The position numbers were made by a program, and so were the translations under genes. Shown piece after piece: positions 45,229 to 55,574 of a DNA stretch of 64,000 nucleotides; position 1 is the first letter of the stretch; every line of letters starts with the position of its first letter. The DNA lies in assembly GCA_963576735.1 (NCBI GenBank), contig OY755197.1, positions 1,624,501 through 1,688,500 of the forward strand, written 5' to 3'. This DNA is from Bedellia somnulentella (Eukaryota > Arthropoda > Insecta > Lepidoptera > Bedelliidae). Below the pieces are notes generated by a model that ran no database searches, was not told the DNA's origin, and was given only the letters and a program-made list of their open reading frames with translations.

Positions 45229-45485
45229 GCCGTTTAGTGTCAGCTTTGCCGTGTAGTGTCGGCTTACAATAACACTACCCCATTTCCACCCGTGGGTGAT
45301 CGTAAGAGGCGACTAAGGGTGTAGGGGCATTTTAAGTGATTTTTGGGCCTACCAACAAGCAAAATCATTTTATTATTATCTTCTTTTCCCCAATTAACTT
45401 CCAAAAGTGGCTGAGGAATTTATCATTCCAAAGCTCTGGCTACCCCGTTAAGGGATTTATAGCCGTGAGTATATGTATGTATGTT
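45229..45485 (+). mobile_element. SINE A with duplicated 5' end, before a channel exon
   Basis: The first 18 bp are duplicated (GCCGTTTAGTGTCAGCTT then GCCGTGTAGTGTCGGCTT). The tail ends 37 bp before the acceptor of exon 45523. Confidence 0.75.
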
Positions 45486-45522
45486 TTATGTGCCTGTATA
45501 TGATATGAAATTTCTTTTTCAG

Positions 45523-45734
45523 GCTCCGATGGCCGACACCAGGACCATAGGCTCGGCAACTCCCGGGGCAGAGAGTATGGCCTTGGGTCCTGATGGCCAG
45601 CCCCTCCTGCCAGCTCCAAGAAAGACAGCAAGGCCAAGGGGCAAACCAGTGCCGGAGAGGCCCAAAAGATCTTTGTTTTGTTTGGGTCTGAAGAACCCTA
45701 TTAGGAAACTATGTTATGATATTGTTGAGTGGAA
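45523..45734 (+). CDS. Ca-alpha1D: Cav1 calcium channel alpha1 subunit, exon: N-terminal cytoplasmic region
   Basis: The exon begins after a TTTCTTTTTCAG acceptor and ends at AA/GTATCC. It encodes about 70 residues: a variable Gly/Pro-rich part, a basic [10 protein letters not shown] stretch, then the family-conserved block [15 protein letters not shown] leading to IVEWK. This block (RALFCLTLKNPxRK...VEWKPFE) is diagnostic of L-type Cav1 channels; Cav2 has a quite different sequence here. The last two bases (AA) are completed by A of the next exon to give Lys. Whether translation starts at the internal Met (fourth codon region) or in an upstream exon is open; upstream is likelier because an acceptor precedes it. 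A SINE A copy ends 37 bp before the acceptor. Confidence 0.9.
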
Positions 45735-45774
45735 GTATCCTTTTCATAATACATAACACATAAGTATACCCATG

Positions 45775-45940
45775 TCATTAATGTTGATGCTTTTGCTATT
45801 GGGGTAGGTAGAGATTACTGACCTTATCTAACTTCTTTTACATTAATTAATACTTTCGTATACGTATATGCCTCATTAGTTTTCATGCTTCAGACGCCTG
45901 CATTTTGAGCACATTATCTACTTGATATAAAAGTGTCTTC
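45775..45940 (-). mobile_element. LINE C 3' fragment, diverged
   Basis: Reverse, with GCTATTGGGGTAGGTAGAGA, ATTTTGAGCACATTATCTAC and TCTTCCGTGGTCG. Lies 40 bp after the donor of the exon ending at 45734. Confidence 0.45.
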
Positions 45941-46128
45941 CGTGGTCGCTCTGAACTGTTACTATCCTCATTGATTTATATCTCTTTCATCAATTTACTT
46001 TTACCCTTCGTAACTTCGTTCCCAAAACATCAAAAGTCCCTTTTTTATCATTTTTACAATATCATCTTTCACACCGCACCTTACGCGGATTACACTATAT
46101 CTCGCTTAATCATAACCTTATTTTATTT

Positions 46129-46375
46129 GCAGTGTAGTGTTGGCATATAATAACACTACCCCATTTCTTCCGGTGGGTGTAAGTAAGAGGCGACTAACGG
46201 ATTTGGAGCTTTTAAGGGATTTTGGGCAATGTAGTTGGAGACCCATCACCGGAAACCTTTATTTTACCATCTTTTCCCCACTAAAATTTCCAAACGTGGC
46301 TGAGGAATTTCCAATTCCTTAGCTCTGGCTACCCCTTCTAGGGATTTATAGCTGTGAGCATATGTATGTATGTAT
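46129..46375 (+). mobile_element. SINE A before a channel exon
   Basis: Full length; ends 34 bp upstream of exon 46410. Confidence 0.75.
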
Positions 46376-46409
46376 TTAAACGAAAATAGTTTCCTCAACG
46401 AAATATCAG

Positions 46410-46515
46410 ACCGTTTGAGTACATGATCCTGACCACCATATTCGCCAACTGTATAGCCCTAGCTGTGTTCACGCCATACCCGTCTGGAGACACGAATCAC
46501 ACTAATTTTGTATTG
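46410..46515 (+). CDS. Ca-alpha1D: Cav1 alpha1 subunit, exon: domain I S1
   Basis: Acceptor AATATCAG and donor GTAAGT. The exon completes WKPFE and encodes the first transmembrane helix, [20 protein letters not shown], followed by the extracellular loop GDTNHTN. Thr/Asn around NHT form a possible N-glycosylation site in the S1-S2 loop, as in other Cav1 channels. The exon ends phase 0 after VL. Length and phase agree with the neighbouring exons (2+106 bases = 36 codons). A SINE A tail ends 34 bp upstream. Confidence 0.92.
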
Positions 46516-46714
46516 GTAAGTATTCAAAATCTCTAATCATTACGAAGTATTCGATTATTCCAGTTTTAATTCAAACTCATTCGGCATATTACAAAAAACT
46601 CAGAGAATTTCGATGACGGTTAGGAAAAATTGTGAAGAAAACCACGTGACTAAGTTGTGCCTTTGTGATAGTCTGTTCGTACAAAGCGTTCGGCGAGCCA
46701 GGTCTTTAGAATCA

Positions 46715-46830
46715 TATATACTTTAGCCTAATTTTGGTAATTGAGTGGGTACCATATTGTAAAGTATGATTGGTGATCGGGCTCCTGTAAGTTCCCCCAA
46801 AAATCACTTACAAGCTTATATACTCTTAGT
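46715..46830 (-). mobile_element. SINE A, old copy split by a newer one
   Basis: Old reverse copy (GATTGGTGATCGGGCTCCTG) that continues at 47084-47155 (GGAAGAAATGGTTTTGTGC). Confidence 0.45.
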
Positions 46831-47083
46831 CATACATACATACATACATATACTCACGGCTATAAATCCCTAGATGGGGTAGCCAGAGCTAAGGATTCAG
46901 AAATTCCTCAGCCACTTTTGGAAAGTTAAGTGGGGAAAAGATGGTAAAATAAAGGTGGTTTGTGATGGGTCTCCAACCGCATCGCCCAAAAATCCCTTTA
47001 AAGCCCCAATACCGTTAGTCGCCTCTTACGTACACCCTCCGGAAGAATTGGGGTAGTGCTATTCTAAGCCGACACTACACAGC
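46831..47083 (-). mobile_element. SINE A inserted in an old SINE A
   Basis: Full-length; direct repeat TACTCTTAGTCA. Confidence 0.75.
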
Positions 47084-47410
47084 ATACTCTTAGTCACTCC
47101 GTACAATAACAATAGGAAGAAATGGTTTTGTGCTATTCTCAGCTGACATTCTACAACGGAATGAAAGTTAGGCGTTTTTAATTGTTTAAAATAAGAATTT
47201 TGTGGCGTGATCAAAAGTATTTAAAGCGAAAGAATTCATAGTGAAAATACGGTTAACCTTGTATTTATGGGAAGGCTTGAGTATTTTGACCTTTTTTATC
47301 GAGTGTTATCTAAATATAAACCATTTAGTTATTAATAAACGCGTATTCTCCACCTGACCTTCTCTGAAGATATGTGGGTGTGCAATCAGGTGAATAAGAA
47401 ATTATGGATT

Positions 47411-47742
47411 TGCCGTGTAGTCCCGGCTTAAAATGTCGCTACCCCACGGGTTTCGTAAGAGGCAACTAACGCCTATCGTTTTATCTCATTCAGTTGTTAA
47501 GATTTCAATGCGACAGAACGATACTTAAGTTGTTCTCAGCTGGAATACTCAATTCAGAAATCGGTCGCAACGGTACGGGTATTGTTTTAATACTATTTGA
47601 GCAATGTGGTTCGAGACCCATCACCAACGATACTTTATTTCTACCATCTTGTCCCCTATCAACTTCCAAATGTGGCTGAGGAGTTTTTAGCTCTGAAGCT
47701 CTGGCTACTCCTTCTTGTGATTTATGGCCGTGAGTATGTGTA
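47411..47742 (+). mobile_element. SINE A split by a foldback MITE
   Basis: 47411-47469 and 47568-47742 are two parts of one diverged copy; the MITE at 47470-47567 lies between, and a LINE is inserted in the tail. Confidence 0.6.
47470..47567 (+). mobile_element. Foldback MITE E, 5'-deleted, in SINE A
   Basis: Lacks most of the left arm; ends CAGAAATCGGTCG. Confidence 0.7.
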
Positions 47743-48610
47743 TTTATTTATTTATTTATTTATTTATTTGGAAGACTTACAGCTAAATAATAACAATATA
47801 AGTAACAGTACATAACATCGATGCCAATTAAAAGTCTTCACCAGTAGTTTATATAAACGAAAAAATATAATAATTGCGCTTGATTTGCAACCATTATAGT
47901 GCCTATTCTAAAACAAAAACGTATTTATATGTATGTTGTTAACAAGTACAAAGAAATATGTATATAAATAATAACTTTTTTTAACTACGACATAATATAT
48001 AAAACTCTATTGAGAGCTTTCTTTTGAGAAAAACAAAATAGTGAGTAAACGCTTAACCGTTGAAGTGCTGGTGTTGAAAATATCAATGTCATTATGAACC
48101 AAATTGTATTCACGACAAGCGCGTATCAAAAATGAATTTTGCCTATATCTCGTCTTTGCCGGGGCTACATGCACCATGGACCGCTGACGCAGTGCTAGCT
48201 GGTTGGTGCGGAGACATATGTGTTGCAGTAGCTCCGGACAGTCGGTTGACCCGTTTGCCACTTTGACAAGGCAACATATATCCGATATGTTACGCCTTAT
48301 TTCAAGCGGAACAAAATGATAAATTTCACACCGTTCGGTATAACTTGATATAAACTGTTTACTTTTAAAAATCAAGATACCTAAGAAACTTCCTCTGAAT
48401 CGCTTCTATTCTTAATTTATATATTTGGTACTGGGGATTCCACACGGGCGACGCATATTCTAAGTGACTGCGAACATAGGCGCAATAAAGAACTTTAATG
48501 GCTTTAATACCTCGAAAATCCGACGCAGTTCTCATAATAACTATATGGTCAATATGTTTATTTATGTATTTTGGATAATGTAGATACATAGACATAGAAA
48601 ACAAAAGTTG
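47742..48610 (-). pseudogene. LINE RT C-terminal fragment with (AAAT)n tail
   Basis: Two overlapping minus-strand frames (48365-48604, then 48007-48375) together match the end of a Jockey-like RT: IKVLYCAYVRSHLEYASPVW, QRKFLRYLDF, then ISDICCLVKVANG..., so a frameshift lies near 48370. The 3' tail (plus strand TTTA repeats at 47742-47770) is inserted into the tail of a SINE A copy. Confidence 0.75.
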
Positions 48611-48832
48611 GTGAAATTATTAATTCTGAAGCAAAAGCTGTTGTGTTAAAAAATAGCAGTTAAAGTATTTATGTCACAGGACGAGTCGTTGTGGATTTTT
48701 TTAGGGGTGGACTACTTGGACGTCTATTAGCTGAATAATGATGATGATGAACAGTGATTGAAGGCTCTTGAGATATTAAAAAGTTATTCCGTGTGAAGCT
48801 CTCTACTAGTAAATCATCATCATCATCATAAT

Positions 48833-49070
48833 CATATACTCACGGCTATAAATCCTTAGAAGGGGTAGCCAGAGCTAAGAAATTTGAAATTTCTTAGCCA
48901 CTTTTGGAAATGTGAGTGGGGAAAAAATGGTGAAAATAAAGGTTGTTGGTGATGGGTCTCCAACCACATCGCCTAACAATCCCTTAATAGCCCCAATACC
49001 GTTAGTCGCCTCTTACGTTCACCCACCGGAAGAAATGGGGTAGTGCTATTCTAATCCGACACTACACAGC
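48833..49070 (-). mobile_element. SINE A before a channel exon
   Basis: Reverse copy with ATC-repeat tail; direct repeat CTACTAGTAAA; ends 47 bp upstream of exon 49118. Confidence 0.75.
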
Positions 49071-49117
49071 TACTAGTAAAAGATATTAAATTGTGATACA
49101 ACTAAATTGTTTCGCAG

Positions 49118-49257
49118 GAAAAAGTAGAATGGATATTCATGGTGATATTTACTGGAGAGTGTGTGATGAAGATCATCGCCTACGGTTTCCTCATGCATCC
49201 TGGAGCTTATTTGAGGAATACGTGGAACAGTTTGGATTTTACTATTGTAACTATAGG
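49118..49257 (+). CDS. Ca-alpha1D: Cav1 alpha1 subunit, exon: domain I S2 and start of S3
   Basis: Acceptor TTCGCAG, donor G/GTGAGT. The encoded sequence begins [19 protein letters not shown] and continues IAYGF..., then [12 protein letters not shown]. It contains the conserved S2 acidic residues (E in GEC) and the S3 Asp (LDFT) that form the charge-transfer centre of the voltage sensor. Ends in phase 2 (GG). A reverse SINE A copy ends 47 bp before the exon. Confidence 0.93.
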
Positions 49258-49568
49258 GTGAGTCTTAACATACATAAAGCTGTAAGGAAAAACAATATAT
49301 AAGACATGAAAAAATAAGTCAATGATTTTTAAAATTAAAATGGTAACTTGATATTAAGTTTAAATATAGTGCTCCTTCCGCTTCTTCGGCTTCGGAAGAT
49401 GTATTTGTATGAGAAAAACTTTTAAGAATCTGATCAACAGACATCTCTATAAGGCAACTAGAGTTTAATTTTGGTGCTTGCCCGAAGCTGTTAGGAAGAT
49501 CAAAATCTATCAATTCTAACAAGGGCATTCAAAATTTAACGTTGGGATCACGACAAAGATGAAAAAGA

Positions 49569-49811
49569 CATACATAATACTCTCGGCTATAAATTCCTTA
49601 ACCGGGTAGCCAGAGCTTTGGAATGAAAAATTCCTCAGCCACTTTTGGAAGTTGATTGGGGAAATGATTGTAATAATAAATGTTTTTGGTGACGGGTCTC
49701 CAACCACACCGCCCAAAAATCACTTAATAAGCCCCTATACCCTTAGTCGCCTCTTACGATCACCCACGGGTAGAAATGGGGTAGTGTTATTCTAAGCCGA
49801 CACTACACGGC
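49569..49811 (-). mobile_element. SINE A
   Basis: Full-length reverse copy; direct repeat AAAAAGACATA. Confidence 0.75.
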
Positions 49812-50122
49812 TAAAAAGACATAGGTTAAAACCTATATTGAGATTTCGCCCCAGTATTTATTGTCAATCCGTATATGTTTTCCATTAATTAAGGTAGTTT
49901 GTTAACCTTTGTTAGGCGAATATCGATCGCAAACGTGAACTGAAATCGAATGTGTTATACTTAGCTATCTTAGAGTATTCAAAGCGAGAATGGAACGCTC
50001 CTATCACGTGACTCCACTCCAGGCAAAGAATGACACTTGATGTTAAAAAAAAGAGTCATCTAAACTCTCTCCACCGCTCCTATGCAGCGTAAAGCTGAGT
50101 ATAAGCGAGCGAGAGTGACTAA

Positions 50123-50260
50123 CAACCGATTTTTGAATTGAGAATTCAAGCTGAGAACGACTTAAGTATTGTTTTGTCTCATTCAGTTATTAAGATTTCA
50201 ATGCGACAGAGCGATACTTAAGTTGTTCTCAGCTGGAATACTCAATTCAGAAATCGGGGG
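50123..50260 (+). mobile_element. Foldback MITE E in a channel intron
   Basis: CAACCGATTTTTGAATTGAG to TCAGAAATCGGGGG; TAA at the left edge. Confidence 0.8.
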
Positions 50261-50441
50261 CAAGAGCTTTGTAAATTGAGACGGCAAAAGAATTGTTGCC
50301 TACTTTGGAAGTTTTTTTATGGATCGTGTTCCTCCTAAAATTTATTTACTTATAGGTACCTTTGGTAAATTTTATTATTAAAAGTGCTTGGTTCCCCCAG
50401 GTGATAAGATATGTGAAATAAATCCAAACTATCTCTGATTA

Positions 50442-50771
50442 TACATAACATAAAAGACTCAATACTTCTGAACTCACATGGCAGCGCCATCTATTGTCCA
50501 GAGAAGGTACCCACGTTTTGCTTAGACAGTGTACTCACGTGAAAGGGGGGCGGGCCTACCGCTGTTTTGTACGAATTCACTGTCACATGACTAAGTACAA
50601 TTCAGCAATGTGGGTTTCCTCACGATGTTTTCCCTCACCGTTAACAACCATGATAAATTAACCACACATATGACTTTAGAAAAGACAAATTGGTGTAGGC
50701 CCGACCCAGGATTGGAACTCACGCCCTTCTGTTTTCGGGCGGGTGTTCTACCCACTAGACTATCATGTCGT
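50442..50771 (-). mobile_element. SINE B before a channel exon
   Basis: Reverse copy with small tail deletion; ends 112 bp upstream of exon 50883. Confidence 0.7.
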
Positions 50772-50853
50772 CTTATTACTCTGATTATAATGTTATATAT
50801 ATTGTTTTGTTTGTTTCACTGTGAAGAGATAGCAAACACATTTATGTTTATAG

Positions 50854-51009
<156 letters not shown>

Positions 51010-51057
51010 TAGTACAAATTATATAATTTATACTTAAGTAATGGATGGAGAAATGGA

Positions 51058-51090
51058 GTAGTGCTATTTTATGCCGACACTACACAGCAA
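51058..51090 (-). mobile_element. SINE A head fragment
   Basis: GGAGTAGTGCTATTTTATGC, CGACACTACACAGC only. Confidence 0.5.
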
Positions 51091-51176
51091 TATTAGATAA
51101 TATTATTAAGTAAATATATTAATTAAGTAATATTAGAGACGTATATTATATACACATAATATAAAAATAATATTGG

Positions 51177-51397
51177 CCGTTTTTATTTCTACCCAACCCA
51201 TGGGTGATCGTAAGAGGCGACTAAGGGTATAGGGGCTTTTTAAGTGATTTTTGGGCGATGTGGTTGGAGACCCGTCACCAAAAACATTTATTATTACCAT
51301 TTTTTCCCCACTTAACTTCCAAAATTTCTAATTCCAAGGCTCTGGCTACCCCGTTAAGGGATTTATAGCCGTGAGTATATGTATTATGAATGTATGT
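51177..51397 (+). mobile_element. SINE A, 5'-truncated
   Basis: Starts at about TTTCTACCCAACCCATGGG; tail TATG repeats. Confidence 0.65.
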
Positions 51398-51676
51398 ACT
51401 TAAAACTCTGGCAGTTAGGTTTTTCCCAATATACTTTTACTCTAAGGACCAGTCAGATGAGTTCATACTCATCATGATTTAGACTTATAAATAATATACT
51501 AATGTATGCGTATATAGCACTCAGATCAAGTTGATTGCACGATACTCCCTCTTTTAAAAAGATGTGCATTTGGACAAAATTAAAACAACTAACATACAAA
51601 AATGTTGCATTGTAACGTTAAGGTATTAGCTGATGTTGACGGTATAATATGGATAATTTATACGATTCTTCTCAAT

Positions 51677-51926
51677 GCTGTGTAGTCCCGGCTTAGAATA
51701 GCACTACCCCATTTCTTCCGGTGGGTGTACGTAAGAGGCGACTAACGGTATTGGGGATTTTAGGGATTTTTGGGCGATGCGGTTGAAGACCCATCACCAA
51801 AAACCGTTATTTCACCATCTTTTCTCCACGCAACTTCCAAAAGTGGCTGAGGAATTTCTAATTCCCTAGCTCTGGCTACCCCTTCATGGGATTTAAAGCC
51901 GTGAGTATATGTATGTATGTATGTAT
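51677..51926 (+). mobile_element. SINE A
   Basis: Full length; direct repeat ATTCTTCTC; ends 101 bp before exon 52028. Confidence 0.75.
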
Positions 51927-52027
51927 TCTTCTCCAAACAATCCTCTGTCCCTCTACAGACTCTCCGTAAAAAAGGTTTCCAACAAAAAAACCTGATAAGC
52001 TATTAAAATAATATTTATTCCTTTCAG

Positions 52028-52180
52028 GTCTTCAAATAGTATTAAACTCAATCCTCAAAGCCATGGTGCCTCTATTCCACATAGCATTCTTGGTGCTGTT
52101 TGTTATTATCATATACGCTATCATTGGCTTGGAGCTGTTTTCTGGTGTTCTGCATCAGACTTGCGTCAATGCTCAAACAA
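52028..52180 (+). CDS. Ca-alpha1D: Cav1 alpha1 subunit, exon: domain I S4-S5 linker and S5
   Basis: Acceptor CTTTCAG, donor A/GTAAGT. It encodes the linker [17 protein letters not shown], then S5 [20 protein letters not shown], and the first part of the extracellular turret with a conserved Cys (HQTC). The [12 protein letters not shown] motif is typical of Cav1. Exon phases (2 bases in, 1 base out) match both neighbours. A forward SINE A copy ends about 101 bp upstream. Confidence 0.94.
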
Positions 52181-52394
52181 GTAAGTATATATTTCATACA
52201 AGCACCTTATTTTAGTATTTGTGTTTAAGTGTAGTGTGTGAGATAACATTAATATTCGTTTCTCGGCATGAACGGAGTGAAAGAGATTTTGCAAAATTAC
52301 CTTTATAATATCAGACACAAATTAGATCAAAGAGAATCTGCTTTAAAAGTTTGGAGAGTAAAGTGGGAAGGATTAAAGTGGAAGCATAATAATA

Positions 52395-52490
52395 TAAATG
52401 AGTCAAAATGGTGCTCAATAGATTTGCCAGGGTCGTACAAAGTGGCAATCGATAGCCGTGCCAACCCCAATAAGAACATAATGTTCTAAG
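52395..52490 (+). mobile_element. LINE C 3' fragment
   Basis: Contains GATTTGCCAGGGTCGTACAA, AGTGGCAATCGATAGC, CCAACCCCAATAAG. Confidence 0.45.
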
Positions 52491-52781
52491 TTTATGTAAG
52501 TATCGATTCTTTAATCGAAAATCTTTAGTATTCATAAATATGGTGGTTCATTTCATTTATTTTATAACAGCTACTTATAGAACTGTAAGTATAAAAACTA
52601 AAACTAATAAAAAAACAATACTTTTTGGTTCTAATTAGGCTATGTAACAGCATATTCTTTACCCATTTATTATTTCATTTATCCCAAAAACAGCTATAAA
52701 ATAACGTTAATAATATACATTTATCACATCCACCCTATTTACTTCCTATTCCTATAGGATGGCTAAGGTATTATCACGTCC

Positions 52782-52885
52782 CTCTTATCACTCTGAACAC
52801 CAAGTGACAATATTAGGCAATCTTCAAAAGTATTTGTAACTCTGCCAACCCCTTCGGGGATGTAAACCGTGTACGTTTGAGTTGA
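52782..52885 (+). mobile_element. SINE B, tail fragment
   Basis: TATCACTCTGAACACCAAGTG to GTAAACCGTGTACGTTTGAG. Confidence 0.5.
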
Positions 52886-52931
52886 GTTCATAGTATATAA
52901 TACAGCACATATTAAAACATTCTCTTTTTCC

Positions 52932-53300
52932 ACGACGTGATAGCTCAATGGGTAGAACACCGGTTACCGTGCAAGCGACTAGTGTTCAAATCCCGGGTCC
53001 GGCCTACGCCAATTTGTCTTTTCTAAAGACATATGTGTAGTTAATTTATCATGGTTGTTAACGGTGAGGGAAAACATCGTGAGGAAACCCACATGACTGA
53101 GTTGTACTTAGTCATGTGACAGTGTATTCGTACAAAACGGCGATAGGCCTGCCCCTATCACGTGAGTACACTGTCCATGCAAAACGTGGGTACTCTGAAC
53201 ACCAGGTGACAAAGTCACGTGATGTTCAGAAGTATTAGTACCTCTGCCAACCCCTTCGGGGATATTCGGCGTGAACGTTTATGTTAAGTTATGTTATATG
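52932..53300 (+). mobile_element. SINE B in the 3' splice site of a channel exon
   Basis: Full length: head CGACGTGATAGCTCAATGGG, box B GTTCAAATCCC, tail TTATGTTAAGTTATG. Flanked by TCTCTTTTTCCA (52921) and TTCTTTTTCCA (53301), so it entered the pyrimidine tract of exon 53313. Confidence 0.85.
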
Positions 53301-53312
53301 TTCTTTTTCCAG

Positions 53313-53506
53313 ACGAAATAGACGACCCAGACTCCCTATGCTCCACAGAATACGAAGTAGGCCAGAACTGCTCCCCAGGTTATATCTGCAAGGAGGTTGG
53401 CGTCGGGCCTAACTATGGTATCACCAACTTCGATAACATCGGGTATTCTATGCTGACTGTGTTTCAGTGTATCACTTTGGAGGGATGGACTGATATTATG
53501 TATGCG
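53313..53506 (+). CDS. Ca-alpha1D: Cav1 alpha1 subunit, exon: domain I pore turret, pore helix and selectivity filter
   Basis: The exon encodes the Cys-containing turret (four Cys: LCST, QNCS, YICK and, further on, FQCI) and the pore loop [19 protein letters not shown]. The filter glutamate (TLEGW; codon 53480-53482) is the domain I member of the EEEE ring that selects Ca2+. Phase 1 in, phase 0 out, donor GCG/GTAAGT. The exon is squeezed between repeats: a SINE B was inserted into its polypyrimidine tract (tail ends about 12 bp upstream) and a SINE A begins 28 bp after the donor. Confidence 0.95.
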
Positions 53507-53534
53507 GTAAGTATTAAAACTCAAGACTTAAAAA

Positions 53535-53793
53535 GCTGTGTAGTGTTGGCTTAGAAAAGCACTACCCCATTTCTTGTAGTGTCAGTAGTCAGTGGGTGTA
53601 AGAGGCGACTTACGGTATTCGGGCTTTTAAGTGATTTTTGGGCGATGCGGTTGGAGACCCATCACCAACAACTTTTATGTCACCATCTCTTCCCCACGCA
53701 ACTTCCAAAAGTGGCTAAGGATTTTTTTATTTATAGCTCTGGCTATCCCTTCAAGGGAATTATAGCCGTGAGTATATGTATGTATGTATGTAC
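53535..53793 (+). mobile_element. SINE A just after a channel exon
   Basis: Begins 28 bp after the donor of exon 53313-53506; flanking ACTTARAAA repeats. Confidence 0.75.
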
Positions 53794-53893
53794 TTAGAAA
53801 GCTTAGAAATCTGTAATCACAAAAGGACAGGATAGGAAAGAGATACTGAGATAAATATTTAACGCAATAGTACTAACCTGTTTAATTGTCTAC

Positions 53894-54030
53894 CGCCCGA
53901 TTTCTGAATTGAGTATTCAAGCTGAGAACGACTTAAGTATCGTTTTATCTCATTCAGTTGTTAAGATTTTAATGCGACAGAACGATACTTTAGTTGTTCT
54001 CAGCTGGAATACTCAATTCAGAAATCGGTC
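53894..54030 (+). mobile_element. Foldback MITE E in a channel intron
   Basis: CGCCCGATTTCTGAATTGAG to TTCAGAAATCGGTC. Confidence 0.8.
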
Positions 54031-54206
54031 TTATATCACATTAGTTATTATTATTTTTTTGGTTTTTGGTTCCTTGAAATTTACGGTTCTATTTTTCGTG
54101 ATGTTTGTTAAATGATTCTTTATTCATGTGAGTGTTACTGTGCATTTAAGTGTAGCAATGAATAAATGTTTTCCTTTCTTTTCTTTTCTCTTAACCTATT
54201 TGTTCC

Positions 54207-54382
54207 CGCGCGTGGAGTACTTGGTGACTACTATGGGCTTTAAAAGTGGCTGTTGGGCAATGTAGCTGAAGACCCATTACCAACTATACTTTACTTCAAC
54301 TACCTTTCTCTAATTAACATAACGACCAATAGTAGCTGCCTCTTTTTAGGATTCGTAGCCGTGACTATTTATATGTATGTTT
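54207..54382 (+). mobile_element. SINE A, old copy
   Basis: GTAGCTGAAGACCCATTACC and TAGCCGTGACTATTTATATG are recognisable. Confidence 0.45.
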
Positions 54383-54606
54383 CCAGTTTCATGATAATAA
54401 AGAAAACCCTTTTCTCTAATATCATACGACACCTATGGAAAGAAATAGAGTATTTTAAACCAAAACTGCGCAGCAAATTTTAGTTATCTGTAGGAATCAT
54501 TTGGAATATAAAAGAGCATTAACGTAAAGATGTGTGAGTAGGTAAGGTTTTTTAGGTTCATACAAAACATATATTATTATGGTACGTGGTAATCGTGGGT
54601 GTGTTA

Positions 54607-54972
54607 CGACATGATAGTCCAATGGGTAGAACACCCGCCCGAAAACGGAAGGGCGTGAGTTCCAATCCTGGGACAGGCCTATGCCAATTTGTCTTTTCTA
54701 AATTCATATGTGTGGATAATTTATCATAGTTATTTACGGTGAGGAAAAACATCGTGAGGAAACCCACATAGCTAAGTTGTACTTAGTCATGTGACAGTGT
54801 ATTCGTACAAAACGGCGATAGGCCTGCCCCCTATCACGTGAGTACACTGTCCAAGCAAAACGTGGGTACCTTCTCTGGACACTAGATGGCGCTGCCATGT
54901 GAGTTCAGAAGTATTGGTACCTCTGCCAACCCCTTTGGGGATAAACGGCGTGACCGTTTATGTTTATGTTAT
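54607..54972 (+). mobile_element. SINE B, full length
   Basis: CGACATGATAGTCCAATGGG head, GTTTATGTTTATGTT tail. Confidence 0.75.
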
Positions 54973-55147
54973 AAATCTGATTAAATACCATAATAAGCAA
55001 TGTTGGAGACCACTCCCATTTTGTGTTTAGATTTTCTTACGGAGAGCTTGAAAATAGAAGGAAAGTTTGTACAAAAATTTGGAATTGAAAAAGAATAAGT
55101 CACACAGTCATTAGTTATTGGTTTTGTGGCAATGATAAATTGCATGT

Positions 55148-55343
55148 ATACACACATGTATTCACGCCTTTTAATCCCTAGAAAAGGTAGCCTGAGCTTG
55201 GGAAGTTAAGCCACTTTAGGAAGTTAAATCGTGATGAGTAAAGATAGTGAAGGAAAGGTTTTTGGTGATGGGTCTCTCACCGCAGTCACCTCTTATGAAC
55301 ATCTAGGGAAAGAAATGGGTAGTGAAATTCTAAGCCGACACTG
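55148..55343 (-). mobile_element. SINE A, diverged, before a channel exon
   Basis: Reverse copy with deletions; ends 36 bp upstream of exon 55380. Confidence 0.55.
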
Positions 55344-55379
55344 ATAATAAATTGATATTAACATAAACATTTCTTTCAG

Positions 55380-55483
55380 TTGGCGAATGTAAAAGGCAAC
55401 ACTTGGGTGTGGATCTACTTCGTTTCTTTAGTTATTTTTGGAAACTTTTTCGTCATGAACCTTATTCTTGGTGTGTTATCTGG
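55380..55483 (+). CDS. Ca-alpha1D: Cav1 alpha1 subunit, exon: domain I S6 (last exon seen)
   Basis: Acceptor TTCTTTCAG, donor GG/GTAAGC. It encodes [14 protein letters not shown] then S6, [20 protein letters not shown], ending in the Gly codon that in Cav1 continues into the domain I-II linker (GEFSKE...). S6 lines the inner pore and forms the gate. The linker with its beta-subunit site and domains II-IV are not found in the remaining 8.5 kb, which are occupied by a Gypsy element, so the gene continues past the window. Confidence 0.93.
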
Positions 55484-55574
55484 GTAAGCAATTTTATTTA
55501 TCAGTGAAAAATAGTAAAACTTCTATGCGATATGTTTCTCTAGCTGTAGAGCTAGATAAAAAAGTATCACTAGT

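Noticed and set aside
49319..49528. Minus-strand 69-codon frame with an acidic stretch
   Set aside because: Lies in a channel intron, partly next to a SINE A; no start context or homology recognised.
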